Assembly (NCBI GenBank): GCA_921293015.1
Contig: OV121093.1
Location: 22,826,622-22,890,621 of the forward strand
DNA length: 64,000 nt
Source of the DNA: Phorcus lineatus
Taxonomy: Eukaryota; Mollusca; Gastropoda; Trochida; Trochidae
Direction of reading: 5' to 3'
Shown: positions 11,931-25,300 of the stretch, piece by piece
Layout of the letters: each line of letters opens with the position of its first letter
Position numbering within the stretch: position 1 is the first letter of the stretch
Made by a program: the position numbers and the translations under genes
The notes under the pieces: model-generated
The model's input: only the letters and a program-made list of their open reading frames with translations
Database searches by the model: none
What the model was told of the DNA's origin: nothing

Positions 11931-12407
11931 TTAAAGAGCCACTCCGTGATTTTCATAACATATTATTTACCTTTGATACGAACCTAAATGTCATATGTGG
12001 TGTTATAAAATCAAACCATCTTACTTTTTCATGTCAAAAAGACATATTTATGACAAATGCTGGTTTTCCATGAAAATCTAAAAACAGCCTTATAAATGGA
12101 CAGAGGTGTAGATATCACGTCCAATATACATGGATACTAGATATATAACCTAAAAAACACTATCAACTCCTAACTGCACTCCTGGCTGTTTTAGATAAGT
12201 CTCCAAAATTACGTTTGACTATTTGACGCGCGCCACTGTCCGGTTTTCGATCATAATTGCCACGTTCTACCTTCATATTGTCACTGTATAAAACCAACAG
12301 GCTTTAAAATGTGTGTTTTTGGTAACAGTCGATACTTCACGATCAAATGACACCATTGATTAAGTTTGGCATATATGACTCCAACAACTCACGGAGTGGC
12401 TCTTTAA
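11931..12407. mobile_element. Complete MITE with TTAA target duplication (477 bp)
   Basis: The element begins TTAA then AGAGCCACTCCGTGA and ends TCACGGAGTGGCTCT variant then TTAA, so the terminal inverted repeats are about 15 bp and are flanked by TTAA on both sides. A TTAA target site is typical of piggyBac-type transposons, which suggests a non-autonomous piggyBac-like element. There is no transposase; open frames inside are short. A second, truncated copy lies at 5291-5510 in the same intron. Confidence 0.8.
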
Positions 12408-13204
12408 CATAATTACAATTTTTTCAAGTCACATTCCTTTTTTTTGAAAATTTGGTTTATTATGTTTTTGTACGGAATCGTCTGTTATCCACAAAGTTGA
12501 TTTAAGGGTATTGAGTTAAATGATATATTCAATCGGGATAATTATGAGCACAAAACTCAACACTATACTAGTGACGTACTCGCAAAAGCTTTATGCTGTG
12601 AAATAACGCCAGGGACACTCAATTGTTTATCCAATTTAGGTGACAAAACAATTCTTCTGCGGAAATTTTGAAGTACAATATATTTAAGGTAAAATGTTTT
12701 TGATATGTTACAATTCTTTACTTTATTGATGTTAACAACATTACATTTAGTAGTAACATTTTTAAATTGTATAGCTATAATATATAATAGTATAAGTTCA
12801 TAATGTATCAAAATACATGGATATTGTGCTTTATTCGCTTGCACGGGTACTTTGTTATAAGAATTAACCTCTATGGAATCAAACAGTAACAAGTTTAAAT
12901 ATAGATTAAAGACAAAAGCAAGTACAATATATTCACATAGAATATAATATTTAATCTTATTTGCAGGTATTTTGTTAAAACATGAGACACAACGAACTGA
13001 CTGATTATCATTATTTCTGAAAGATACATGTACCCACCTTTTTCGTATATGCTATCAGACATTACTGGAAAATCGTAACCTTTAAATGAAATACAACTCG
13101 TGAAAACATAGAACATATAATATAATGTCAACCAACTGTCAAAATTTGAAATCCTGAGACATTGAGCGTTAAAAGGATTAAATATATGTTCGTTAGGACT
13201 TGAT

Positions 13205-13620
13205 TTCTTTCACAAATATATGGCATTTGCATGATACCCAAACGTAAGGACTATTTTCACTTTCAATAAGATCAATTCATGTGCTATTCCGGTGACAAAA
13301 GCATACGTCGATGTCTCCTTGTATCAATATTTTAAACAGGGATATCAATAGGATAACATTGAAATTTATACGCTTGAGACCATACTATTCACAAGGAACA
13401 CACGCAGACTTCCATATTCTTAGTAAAGTTGATACTTGATGCTTAGAAAACGAACTTCCTTGACTGTAGACCAAATGCATTGAAACGTTGACCAGAATAA
13501 TATATATTTACATAGACCATCAATATTGTGATTTACTTCTCTCTCCAAAGGAAAAGAAACATAAAAGGTCATTCAACCGGAGAAGATTGCCTTTGTGCCG
13601 CCTTTGTGCCCGTAAGATAC
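13205..13620. repeat. Diverged intronic repeat, copy A
   Basis: It shares an ordered series of matches with 15660-16035: TTTGCATGA.ACC, CATTC or CATGTG followed by TATTCCGGT, CTTGTATCAATA, ATTTACATAGACCA or ATTTGCATAGACCA, and CAAAGG.AAAG.AAAC. The order and spacing are kept, so the similarity is by descent. I see no coding frame. Confidence 0.65.
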
Positions 13621-13924
13621 GAATATTTCTCTTCTTGACATGCACGGAATCTCATTAGAAAGTTCAACTAAAATTAAGATAAAACAAAAATCAACAGAAG
13701 ATTGGGTTAATAATTTTATATCTAATTTATTCTTATCAGAATGAATTATAACGTATTTCTGTAATGTGTTTTACTTAATCCCTTACGTAAGTTGACAAAC
13801 ATTACAAAATGATCTTAATCCTTATGAATGATATGAAAGCCATGACAATATTTTCCATACTGATACTTCAATCACTCAAACATAAACCAGTCGGGAACAA
13901 TTACGCTCGCAGGAATTGATTAAT

Positions 13925-14110
13925 ATAACACAAGTTTGATATTTGCAATTTACTTTTGCGTGATTTACTATTTACATTCGTCAATCAGATTCATTCATAT
14001 TGTGGATGTCTTCTGGAATCAATACGTTTTGTGGCATTATCAATAGTCGCGCATATCTGAATATATGGAGCAATGACCAACCTATTTACAAGGAGGAATG
14101 TTTTATACGT
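13925..14110. repeat. Diverged intronic repeat, partial copy B
   Basis: A shorter relative of the copies at 13205 and 15660: TCAGATTCATTCATATT, then GGATGTCTTCTGGAATCAATACG, then CAACCTATTTACAAGGAGGAA. Only the middle part of the repeat is recognisable. Confidence 0.5.
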
Positions 14111-15659
14111 GCATGTAAGTGGATCCATCTAATTCTAAGGAACGACTAACTCTAATCGGTAACCACTTTAATGTTCGAACAGACATACAAGTTTTGATAC
14201 CGGAAAATAGATTTGAAACAGCTACAGAAAACTTTACCACTGTGAATTTAAGGTGTTTACTATGATATTCAGTGTTTTTATTGGTTAAGTTTGTTTCTAT
14301 GTAAGTTTCATTTCGCTACTCATAGAATGTCACAAATCGGTTTTAAAACCATTTGAGTTATTAGTTTCTCTTAAATCATTGTTGGTTTAGTATCGACATT
14401 GTTGTAAGGTATGTTACGCTCGCTCTGTGTATACCACCTTCCTAACAGCTGAGAGGAGAAGTAGGAGTGGTTGGGTGAGGATCACCTGATATGTAAATAC
14501 ATACATCAGTGATGTATCCGTACAATTCACATCCCCGTTTAATAACATGAACAAAATATATAAAAATCAGACATAGCACGAACGTTATTTACCGTAAATT
14601 ATCATTTTCATATACATATTCAATTTAACACAATCAAAGAAATAAGAATAATCAGACAATCCACGAATGTTATTTACATACATATATGTGCGCATTAAAC
14701 ATTAGGATTTTCAGTATATTTGTTATAGTTGTACTACTTAAACTACGCTAAACACTATGCATATGGTCGCTTGGAAGGATAGAATTGTACCAAATCGGCT
14801 TCCTCCCCCTGAATATTGGTTTATGTTGCATTTTATAAAGGTAGGGAAGATTCAGCATTATCATTACCGCTTGTGCTGGTCTGTGTCATGGAGACCTGTT
14901 AGTACCTTGCTTTTTTAATATCATTACAAAAACATTTAACGTTTAACATCACAGTATTTCGACTTCATTTCCTTTTGGAGAATGTACAAATCAGGATAGT
15001 CTAAACCACAAATTGAAGGTATACATCACTGTAAAAATCCATATGGACTTTCTAACTTAAAACCCCATCTTAATTATGCAAACAGATGTTTGAATATCTA
15101 TATTGGAAAAAAAAGCAATACAACTTAAATGTAAGATCACAAAGTTATAACGCATAAATTATGACTACATATAGTTTTTCCATTTCAAGAAAACTCATTT
15201 CACTAAAATGACAAAACCAAAAAGGGCTAAAACAATTCTAATTCCTTTACGATCAAATTGAAAGAAACCAAATTTTCCTAACCAACGAATGCAGAAAACA
15301 TAATTCACTGAATCTAATTCACACACATATTTTTGTTTTGGATAGATAAGTGCTTAGGATTTTGCAGACTCTTCTTCAAATTTCTTTGAAGAAGATACAG
15401 CCGAAAATAAAATCTTTGAAAATCATATAACAGCCTTTTAAATTTTAACATTTTTCAAATTAAACAAAATAGTCATTTCTGAAATATTATCACGTACATG
15501 TAGATGCGTTAAACCTGTCATGACCCTGTGAAACCAATATTCATACTAATAAGTTGTCAACATTTGCAATCCTAACCAAAAAGGTCAAACATGTAATTAA
15601 CATTTCCCATACAAGTAAACCACAATGGCATACATTCAATAGATTTCATTTACAACTAT

Positions 15660-16035
15660 TTGGACTTTGCATGACACCTTAGCGTGTTTGACTATATTTT
15701 CAATCCCTAATCAGACCCATTCATTTCTTATTCCGGTTGGATACGTCCACATTATCTTGTATCAATACTATTAATACATTATTATCAATAAAGTGAATAA
15801 TAGGATCTAAGGGCTTGAGCCCAACCTATTTGCAGGAACGACATCTTTGTACATATTGATAATGGGGACGGTATACCTTAGTGTATAAGAAACGTCTGAC
15901 TTGTGTGTTTACACAATACGCTGACCGGATTAATATTTGCATAGACCAGTAGTACTGTGAGCCACCTCTATACCAAAGGGAAAGGGAAACGTCGTGTCAC
16001 TCAAATACAGAAAAACGTGCCATTGTGTCTGGTAT
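15660..16035. repeat. Diverged intronic repeat, copy C
   Basis: Partner of copy A at 13205. It contains GACTTTGCATGACACC, TTATTCCGGTTGGATACGTC, TTGTATCAATACTATT, CAACCTATTTGCAGGAACGA and ATTTGCATAGACCAGTAG in the same order. Probably an old tandem or transposed duplication within intron 1. Confidence 0.65.
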
Positions 16036-19000
16036 ATCCTTTATGCGGTATTGAATGCGTCTCGTGTGCTGTGTTATACCGGCTAGACGATGACCGTATC
16101 TTGCTCCAGCTATTACAAAGCGTAAGGTCTTGAAACGGAGTCGAGGATTGAAATACTAATCAATTTGTCGAACTCTGATTAAAAAGTGTTTTCAAAGATA
16201 CGTTGTAGAATCCTATGAATAAAAGTAAAATATTCCGAATTAACGATAAAAATATTCAATAGGCTTGCAGAGGCGATATCGATTATTAGATATCTATTAG
16301 TTAATTATATCCAAGTTGTCGTTGAAAGAAAGAGGAGTAATTCCAATGTGAAACATTCCATATGTACAAGTATCTTGTTCAGTTATGCGATATGAATGTA
16401 ATCTGGACAAAATCGCCCGTCCTACTTTTTAGACTTATCTTCTCTCATGGCAGCGTCCTCGATAATCAGTAAACGGGAATTTGAGAAATCCATCCGTGGG
16501 CTTTAGACCAATAAATTCAGCCTGACAGTAAATATATGTTTTATATGAATAACAGGTATGTGCTTAAATCTAGTTATCGAACAGAGACGAAATTGTGAAG
16601 TTATAAATGCTCCAGACTCCACTATCTATTTTGGGACAAATTTTAATTCTATATCATCAGCGACAAAGAATTGACCACTCTGTATAAAAAGGGGAAAACC
16701 TTTCCCTTATCTATGACAATTCATTGGCTTAATATTTGTTTAATTAGTTGATTATTTTTTGTAAATACATGCGATATGTTAATGTTAACTAACACACACA
16801 AAATGCGTCCACTGCGTGCCCCGGTATTCACCATGCATTAGTACAGCCTTGAAGACCTTATACGTTAATATTTCGATAACAAAATTATGTTAGCTGAAAA
16901 TTTTCTTTGCAAATTAAAGTGACCATATTCTTTAAAACTGCATTTCAAACAAAACTTATTCACATAGACTAAAACAATTGATTGAAACGATGACCTGTAG
17001 TTTTAGGCGTAGTGACCTCAACATGAGTCCACGGAAGCCAATACTAATTACAAGATGTTTTTCATAATCAATTGATTTATTTGGGGTAGAAACAAAACTT
17101 TTTACCTATACATAATATACTATTAATTTTAGTCTTTGGTTTTCTTTAAACTGCGGTCTTCTTGACAATAGGCTCTGAATGTCTTGTGTAAGCATCATTT
17201 CATCGGGATTCGGCACGGTAGGCTAATGCATATCTCAGCTACACGAAAATGACATTGTTCCTAAGCTTTCGAAACAGATGATTCAACGTTACATCTTAAA
17301 AATCTATTTAGAAAACAGGGTTCTCTATGATTATCTGCATTGTTAAAACTCATTTACACTGCAAAATGATGTTGTCGTTAAATAGGTTTTAAAATACTTA
17401 CCAACCACAATCTCGAGTTGAAGTTTGATGAGGCCCTGCGCACTGGTAACATGCACGCCTCGGCTAAACGGCCACGGCGTTCATGATTCACGTGAGAGAG
17501 GGTTAATCTTGCTCGATCACATCGTTTCAATCGGTAATTATGTTCATGTATGTTAAGATTTGAACGTGTTATCTTCTTCCAAGTTGACGATTCAAAACTA
17601 AAGGTATTTTATCCCTAAAAAACAAATTTGGATATTCAATCGATTTGTAAAAACTGAGATAATATTTCATACTTTACCGACTTGCGGTAGGCATGCATGC
17701 CTGATAATGTACGTTTGCAATTTGTGATCTCGTTATCGTAACAATCTTTGAGTGTATATAAATACAAATATCTATAGCCAATGGCAAAATATCTTAACTT
17801 GGTTCTACAGCGTGTATATCTACTAAATGAAATTGAACAATATTTTCTGACTTTAGTTGTATAAGCCAGCAACATTGTGATCAAGCCAGTACCAATGAAG
17901 AAAGTGAAAAACCGTGTCAGTCGTCCACAGAAACCATACTATTGTATATGTTGGTTTTCCACCGATGTATGAGTAAAGGGCACAGGGTTATTTCAGGGTA
18001 GACGAATTGAAAGAACTTTGAGACTTACATTAGCAGTAGAAAAAGGCAGAGACTTGGAGTCACATAACATAAGTAGCTATATTGGAATATCAAGAATGAC
18101 GGGCGCCATCCCTTCTACTTCCACTACACCTTTAGTCTCATATTTTAGGACCTTTTCTCATCACCAGTGGGCGGGGCTCATAGATGAGTGGGGAACCCGG
18201 ATATCGCTAGATTATTTGATTACGTACGGTGTTGCTAGCCTTATCACCATAATTATAAGGCACAAATAATGAATTATGAAATACCTTTAAGTCTTCTTTT
18301 ATGAAAAATAAATAAACTGACAAAAACATACATCACCACTTCTTCCATTTAAGTTGACAAATTGTAACGGAAAAAATATTATGTAATTTTACTTATGTAT
18401 TAGATTACAATTGTAAAATGACTTCCAAAAATGACATCATTTAATGTCTCGAGGCAAACATCATTCGTTTTGGAACAAAGAAACTGAGTTTTTAAAAATA
18501 TCGTTTTCATAATTTTGAATTTACTTTGCACAGTTAATTAAAGCTCTTAATCTAAGTAAATGATTTCATTATCATTCTCTAGATACACGATTGGTTGTTA
18601 TGAAAGGAAAATGACACAGACGGTTTGGACCATGGTTCTGTTGTTCAGTCATTTAAAAAGGGGTGATTTATCTTCCCATTACATATTGTCCTTTTAAAAG
18701 ATGTACAAAAGAACTCAACTGAATAGAGCGTTTTAAAGGCAATGCAACAAAGAGAGAAACGAAGTATATGGGACAATTCAGTACGTTCTTGTGTAGATTA
18801 TAATACAAGGTGACATATTTGATAAACCTTCAGCGTGGATTTATTCATCGGCGTTTGATTTCATAATGCATGATAGATGATAAAATTACAAGTGAGTAAT
18901 TTCTTCATCTATTTCATTTGCATGCACACGCAATAAAACCTGAATGAATCGTATCACAATATGCCCACTAGTGTAACTTTCGCTCCGAAGAGAATACTCG

Positions 19001-19699
19001 TCATGATACAATTGTAGCTTTAAAGATAACAAAAGAAAGCTTTCAACATTTGAATAATGTCGTTTGTATGAAGTCGTTACAAAGCCAGCGTGGTTTTGAT
19101 CACAATATACCTCACAGACAGAGCCATTTGTTGCCCTAATCACGTACCTATTGATCTTGTGCAACAATAATGTAAGCGACTACAGATGAGGTATTTAGTC
19201 ATGGATGTGATGTTGACAAGTGGTATGCAGGCCTCAGGGCCATTGTCTGATAAAGAAAAGGTTTGTGTAGAAACCTTGAAGTCGTTGACTGCTGGTTACA
19301 ACATGTTTAATTGATCTACATAGAAAACGGATACAAGTGTTAAAACGCGAATATCATTAATTGGCAGTTTTTAACAACTGTGCTGCCTGTCTCGCTAAAA
19401 TAAGATAACGTATATGAATCATGGTAAACGACACTGTTTACGACAACAATAAAATAAAGTCTCTGATGATATGTTTATAAAGTGAAATATCAAACTACAT
19501 ACCCCAGATTTAATAGCCTTACAAAAAGTTAAAATTGTGAGTAGTTGTAAATGGAATATATTGAGGTTACATTAAACTATTATATCAGCTTTTATACAAT
19601 ATCTTGATAAATCTCTTCTTTTCTCGACGAAAAACATACGAATGTCAAATTCAAGTCATAATTTGCAGATAAGTGTAAACAAGTGCTTTTAGATGTTTA

Positions 19700-19706
19700 T
19701 CCTCGC

Positions 19707-19785
<79 letters not shown>

Positions 19786-19895
19786 TGGATATTTATATGG
19801 CGCCTTTTCCACGTCCTAAGACATGCTCAAAGCGCTACCTACATCATTTCCCTGAGAGAAGTGTACTTTCAAAGCTGCTACTAAGCGCTAAGCGC
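19700..19895 (+). repeat. (ATA)n microsatellite with attached dispersed-repeat sequence
   Basis: A perfect 78-bp (TAA)26 tract at 19707-19784 is followed by TGGATATTTATATGGCGCC and ATGCTCAAAGCGCTACC. The combination of an (AAT)n run with a following GGATATTTATATrGCGCC...GCTCAAAGCGCT segment is a dispersed repeat seen in many marine invertebrate genomes (recalled knowledge, not searched). The poly-Asn and poly-Ile frames across it are not genes. Confidence 0.8.
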
Positions 19896-20141
19896 GACCG
19901 TATAGGTCCGTACAACCCTATTATCTATAGAGTCTAATTTTTTTTAAATAAATGGTAAACGATAAATGTTTCCAAAAGCTCATAAACTCTAAAACTCTAA
20001 TTGTGAAATAAAATTAACTTCATGTGACGTTGTTTGAAGTACCATTCCAATACAATGCTATAGTTATGTTTTCTCATTATTAACGTTTTGATGTATTGAT
20101 TCACCGCAGTGTTCTCGTGAAACCGCAGGGAACTTAAGGTT

Positions 20142-20206
20142 AACCCCATTGGGATTCGAACTCAGGAGCTCCAGTGAGACGCTTTATCAACTAAGCAGAA
20201 GGAATA
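20142..20206 (-). mobile_element. tRNA-like SINE head or tRNA pseudogene
   Basis: On the minus strand an A-box-like TGCTTAGTTGATAAAGC is followed about 30 bp later by a B box, GAGTTCGAATCCCAATGGGG. This is the layout of a tRNA or of a tRNA-derived SINE promoter. A complete cloverleaf is not evident, so I favour a SINE head different from the family at 31.6 kb. Confidence 0.6.
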
Positions 20207-20827
20207 TCCCTGTCTAAATGAATACTCTGACGTTCATTAGGTTTCTATATGTTATAGTAAGTACCAGAGACGAGCTATCTAAAATTGTCTTTGTCCGTTA
20301 CAAAAGCTAATATAATGTATTGAAAGATCTCTATTCAATGTAAGATGGGCACAGATCGACGACTATCTCTGCGTATAAACATATACTTAATTATAATTCT
20401 ATCACATTCATTGCGGTGATGTTCATACCAGAAAAAGGGTACACTCTCCATAATGCGATGCACATAAGAATACAACTCATTAGCTTATAGGAACTGGACA
20501 TCGATTGATATTAAATTATGTGTAAATCGACACGCATTGATATATCCTGCTACGTCAACGTATTTGAATCCGATGAGACCTTTCAATACCCTGATAGTTA
20601 TCTAAAGCGTCGTATTGTTAGCGGTGGTAGTATTTTAACACTTCTAGAGACACAACGTCATGTTAAAGTGGGTACGCATGTGATGCAAACCTGTAAGATG
20701 ATTTTAAGGTCTGAAACCAATTTACAAATCATGGACTAATCGACTGACCTTTAGAAATACCCTGTCAACATCATCTGATGGATCGAGGTAATGCAGTGAT
20801 ATATTGACAACCCACTAAATCCTTCAA

Positions 20828-20831
<4 letters not shown>

Positions 20832-20871
<40 letters not shown>
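20832..20871. repeat. (AT)20 microsatellite
   Basis: Forty uninterrupted bases of AT dinucleotide. Confidence 0.97.
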
Positions 20872-20873
<2 letters not shown>

Positions 20874-21709
20874 ATATAGTTTTCGAAATGAAATTGATTT
20901 TATGAAATAGTTATGATCTCTATTCTCTGAAATTTGTTTTTAAATACAGGCTTAGAAGTATTTAACTAGTCTGAAGTATATGTAATGATGACCAATACAC
21001 ATCAGAGGAACAATGACGATCATTTACGAGTTCTTAATCTACTGTAAATGTACATATTTTATCATTTAATTTGTGGTAAAATCCCTTGACTTTGATTATG
21101 ACATAACTTAGACTTATTTAACCTAACTCCGTCAAAACCTAGCTGGTGCAACTTAAAATAATAATTTCCCTCATTAAGGAGTTTGCAATAGCTCCGAACC
21201 GTCTTGTCGCTTCAATAGGAATTTATAACTTAGAGATATGTCATTATGCAAGGAGTCAGACATATCATTATAGCCTGTGTACATACTCATGCGACGCCTG
21301 TTAAATTTCTAAATGATTCAAACTTTTTTTATTACAATTTACGCAACTTGTCCCTCTTAATATTGCCTCAAAAAAGTAAAAACGAGTAAAGCCAATGATG
21401 AAGTCGTTTAAGAACGCTCTGTATTTGTTAGATGCATTAGAGTTTGACGAAAGCTGTTATCAGTTGTGTAGACTAATGAGATAAGCTTCTTCTCGATTTT
21501 CTCAAAGTAAACCTTTTGATGCTAAACGATCGATCATAACTGTGTCCTTCCACATGTGAACATATTATTATATATTTTTTTATTGTGTCGGTAAAAGTAA
21601 ACTATCTGGCTGTGCTTTCATAGATTGTAACATAATAGTTAAGACCAATATATCGATTTAAATTATGTATTTGTAGAATATATTTTTTAAGAAAAGAAAA
21701 GATTCTTAC

Positions 21710-22388
21710 TTCTGGCGTTCTTCGATGCTTCATAGAGGAATTCCTCAAAGTTTGTTTCTCCAGCATTTTCATCAAAGTGAAGATGCCAAGGCTTCCCAAA
21801 CGTCCTCATCATTTCTAGATAGATCGCCTCCATTACGAAGAAACAGTTTGACTTCCCTTGATTGGGTTTGTTCTTGTTATCGTGGTACATCATTCCGACA
21901 TGCTGCCAGTTAAAGTTTATACACATATCCCTGAAGAAGCTTCCAGTCATGGCGTATGACCCGAGAATCCTCGTAAGAAGTTTGTATTCGTCTTTATCAT
22001 GAAACGCAGATACCAAAGCACCTGCAGTTATCACAGGAATTCTCCACTTGTAAGAGAACCTTGCCACCGGTGCCACACTGTAGTCGCATGCAGGTCCTAA
22101 AAAAACATGGGCACTTTTCTCTACGTACATATCTATAGCAACCAAAGGAGCTTCAGTTTCTGAACATTTGGAATCCTTATAGTTCGTTACCAATTTTTGA
22201 TTGGGTAAAATGTTAGGATTCTTTTGAATGTTTTCAACGGCGTAGTCAATTGCTGGTCGGGTGAAGGGCAGGACCCAAGGATGGTCTCCCTCCTCGGGAA
22301 GAATGACCCCTATTTTCACTAGGTTCTCATCACTGGCCACTTCAAGGACACAAGCAGTCAAACAAAGGATTGCTAATACGAAGGCCAT
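21710..22388 (-). CDS. NPR-like: Natriuretic peptide receptor-like protein, exon 1 (signal peptide and N-terminal ligand-binding domain)
   Basis: This exon encodes residues 1-226 of a single-pass receptor of the natriuretic peptide receptor family, which binds peptide ligands outside the cell. Residues 1-19 form a hydrophobic signal peptide (MAFVLAILCL onward, likely cut near VAS/DE). The family signature is clear: GPACDYSVAPVARF at about 98-111, then WRIPVITAGALVSAF (115-129) and NCFFVMEA (181-188). Cys75 and Cys101 are 26 residues apart, as in the first disulfide loop of NPRs; Cys182 would pair with a Cys in exon 2. The ATG has a good context (AAAATGG) and an in-frame TAA nine bases upstream. 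The exon ends with one base of a split codon followed by GTAAGAAT, a consensus donor; the open frame beyond it is intron read-through. The sequence does not show whether this is a guanylyl cyclase (NPR-A/B) or a clearance type (NPR-C), because the cytoplasmic part is missing. The family assignment is secure. Confidence 0.93.
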
Positions 22389-25300
22389 TTTTAATTAAGG
22401 AGATTGGAATCACGGTCTTATGTTGTCAACGAATGACATATGAGGGACTAACGTTCACAACCCCAATATTCCAGTTTCTGGTTCAATGATTAGTTTGAAT
22501 CACAGTCCGGTGCTTTCATATTGTTTTAAACTTGGGAAAACTGGTTAGAAAAGGTACAGATTCTATCATCAGAGATAAATTAAAGTATATGAATAACTTA
22601 TTATCAATCACAGCTCGACCTTAATATATAATGGTAAACGTGTTTAAAGCTAGAGGATGCTTTGGTTTTTCTGCCTGCTTGAAAAAAAGGCCTCAATCAA
22701 ACAGCCTTTAAAAGATCATGGGGGAAAAAGAAAACTCTTTGTCTTTAATATATTTTTTTATAAATTCTTCCTGTCCCCAACCTTCTCGTGTTAATAGTTC
22801 GTGTGTTTACAAAAGCGTAATTACTTTCAGCTGTCGACTTGGGGCATTTTCCAATACGTCCCTCAAGGAATAGCCGTTGCTGTAATTACAGCGATCTTTA
22901 TACCAACAACGTACGGAGAGGATAAATGAATAAACCCTAGCCCTTGAAAATGACAGCCACGGACGTCGAGCATATGTCACCCAAAGTATTGTAACAGTTA
23001 TCTATCAAAACACACCAGGGCATCTTTGCTGGACCACTAAATGATTCTATCGATTTTCGCTCTTACAAAACTCAAAGTAATTAAATTTTTCAGGCCTTGT
23101 AGCATTTTCAATTCGAGTCGGATCTAACTGAAGCGCTTGATTTCAATGGAAAACAATAAAAAGGGGAGTATGGGATCAACCCTTAACTCTTGAATAATGA
23201 CGAAGAATTTTTCCACTTTGAAACAACTTTGGTTTATGTTTTGCTCTTTCGGTGTTTGAAAGAAACAAATGCTAATAGATCCAATCCTTAAATATGTATT
23301 ATTGATAAATCGATTATTTCAATATTTGAATGTTTTTATAATTGTAATTCTCTAGAGATCAAATAAAATCGGGGAAAATATCGATGATTGGAATAATAGA
23401 CATATGAAACTGTTTTCAAGGACCACGAATAAGCGATACACGTACAGCGAGTTCTTGAATTAGCATTTTAGAACAAGCAGGCAAGTCAAATTAATAACAT
23501 AATGAGTACCATATATCCTAAAACCGAACACATCCACCAATTCTGACAATATACACCGCATTCGGGCTCTGAATCTGAAGGTGTCGTGGAAAACTGCTCT
23601 GATAAGTCACGTTCTTAGTGATGCAAACTTATGTTAGGTTGATTTCTACTGTACCTAAATATCCGTTTGAAATTGAGAAGGCAATTAATTAGCTGAATCA
23701 AAAACAATTATAATCTTTCTTTCAACCATGAGAAGTGAATAATAGCTTTGTTTCACAGTCACGTACAACCGTAGTCCCATATTCCACTGTATAACAACAG
23801 TCAATATAAGATGAGATGGCCTTTAGCAATCACAAGCAAAATGAGAAAGATATTGGATTGGTACTATTCAACGCAGAATAGTAGCTACTAGTTTTCACAT
23901 TATTCATCAATAAATGAAAAGGACATAACAGATGGTTCTGCCTGACCCCTATTAGTACCCCATCTCTAACACAGATTGCCTGCCTTAACTAAGTAACTAA
24001 CCGTTACACCGTTTCATTTGCTTGTAGAGGCACGGGGCATGATTTGGTTTAACTTGTTACTCGGGCGTCATTAGCTAGTTATCTTCAGCAGCTGAAGTGA
24101 TATTTGCATTCATAGAGAGATCACAAACAGACGGAATCACAAAGTGATGAATATCCCTTGAATGCCTCTGAAGCCAGGACGTGAACTCACAATACAGTAT
24201 CCTTCGTACAAGGCAAAGAGCCGGGCACTGACTTCCGTGTTTGTTCTCGTATTGTTGTCCTAGTATTGCGTTCGTTCCGATGTGCTATTTCACACTACTC
24301 ATCTTCACACCGGACATTCACCCTAGAAAATCCTTCTCCTTTATGCTTTATTGTTGTAGTAATGCCCTCCTGTACTGTTTGGAGCTTAGGCGGTTGTATG
24401 CTGTAAGGTTTGCTTTTAAATATGGCTACGTGATTCCTACTTCGTGATCCTATGGTACTGAAAATGCAAATTAAGTGTTCAAATTGTTGCGGAATTTAGC
24501 CTCTGATTTTTACAACATCAGTTCTTGGTTGCAATGTTCTTTGCTTATGCAACTTCAACGATGCACTTTACGTATTGTGAATGTTTTTCTCCTTAAAACT
24601 TTTAACAGTTTCACTCTTTGACTAAGAATATGAAATTATCCATGAAATCGTCTGTGCGTTATCAGCACACAAGGTAATCCGCCAACCTCTGTTTTAATGC
24701 CATCTTTTATGATTCAATATTCTTTATGAGTATCTTCATCATTCAATCCCCTCGTATCGTCCACGAACAGCTTCTCTATGACAAACTTACTCATAGATCC
24801 CCAGTGTTGACATGTTTAATCCATATACTGCCTCGGCTCGATAACAATGATTACAAGTTAGTTCATACGGCAACACCTTGTGCGATCAACCGACTGTATG
24901 CACTACAGCGGCGTATCTGGTAACCATCGAAAGACAATGTGTAATTACCGATCGACACTCTTGACAAATCTGAATAGAAAGAAATTTCACACTGTGTAAA
25001 CGTAAGTATTATAGGACCGCAAATGTTCACACTGACTTGACCATGCGTGTGTGCTTTTGGAAGATCTTCGATCCAGTTTGTTTACCGTTACTCCAAGGCT
25101 CCCAGTAGTATAGGAAAACTCTGTGTACCTTTTCAATAGAAAACTCGTTACGAGATCAATGTCGTTGTGTGGATTTCTACACCGTAGCAAGGGAATCTTC
25201 TGCAAAGAGCATAGCCTCGCTTATGAAATGGTAAGGTGTTAGGTGTAGGGAAAGGTTGAAACTCCTTTCCTCGTCAATCAACCCTTTACAGCTGTCGCCT

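Larger units (their letters stand above)
1536..21709 (-). other. Intron 1 of the receptor gene (about 20.2 kb)
   Basis: The intron is bounded by the GTAAGAAT donor after exon 1 and the tgtgttgcag acceptor before exon 2. It is AT-rich with stops in all frames over most of its length. Contents that can be named are listed separately: a broken ORF pair (2701-3341), SINE pieces, MITEs (5291-5510, 8659-8813, 11931-12407), a foldback (6691-7027), diverged repeats (13.2-16.0 kb), an (ATA)n element (about 19.7 kb), a tRNA-like head (about 20.15 kb) and an (AT)20 tract. In the stretches 3342-5290, 7028-8658, 8814-11930, 16036-19699 and 20872-21709 I see no exon or repeat that I can support. Confidence 0.85.

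Noticed and set aside
18018-18269. 83-codon plus-strand frame with a stretch (IPSTSTTPLVSYFRT) that looks a little like ANF-receptor or GPCR class C ectodomains
   Set aside because: It sits inside the receptor intron on the opposite strand, starts at a non-ATG codon, has a plausible acceptor but no good donor, and the likeness covers fewer than 20 residues. Chance is the simpler explanation; a spliced transcript would change this.
19683-19937. Poly-Asn and poly-Ile proteins
   Set aside because: They are translations of the (ATA)26 microsatellite.
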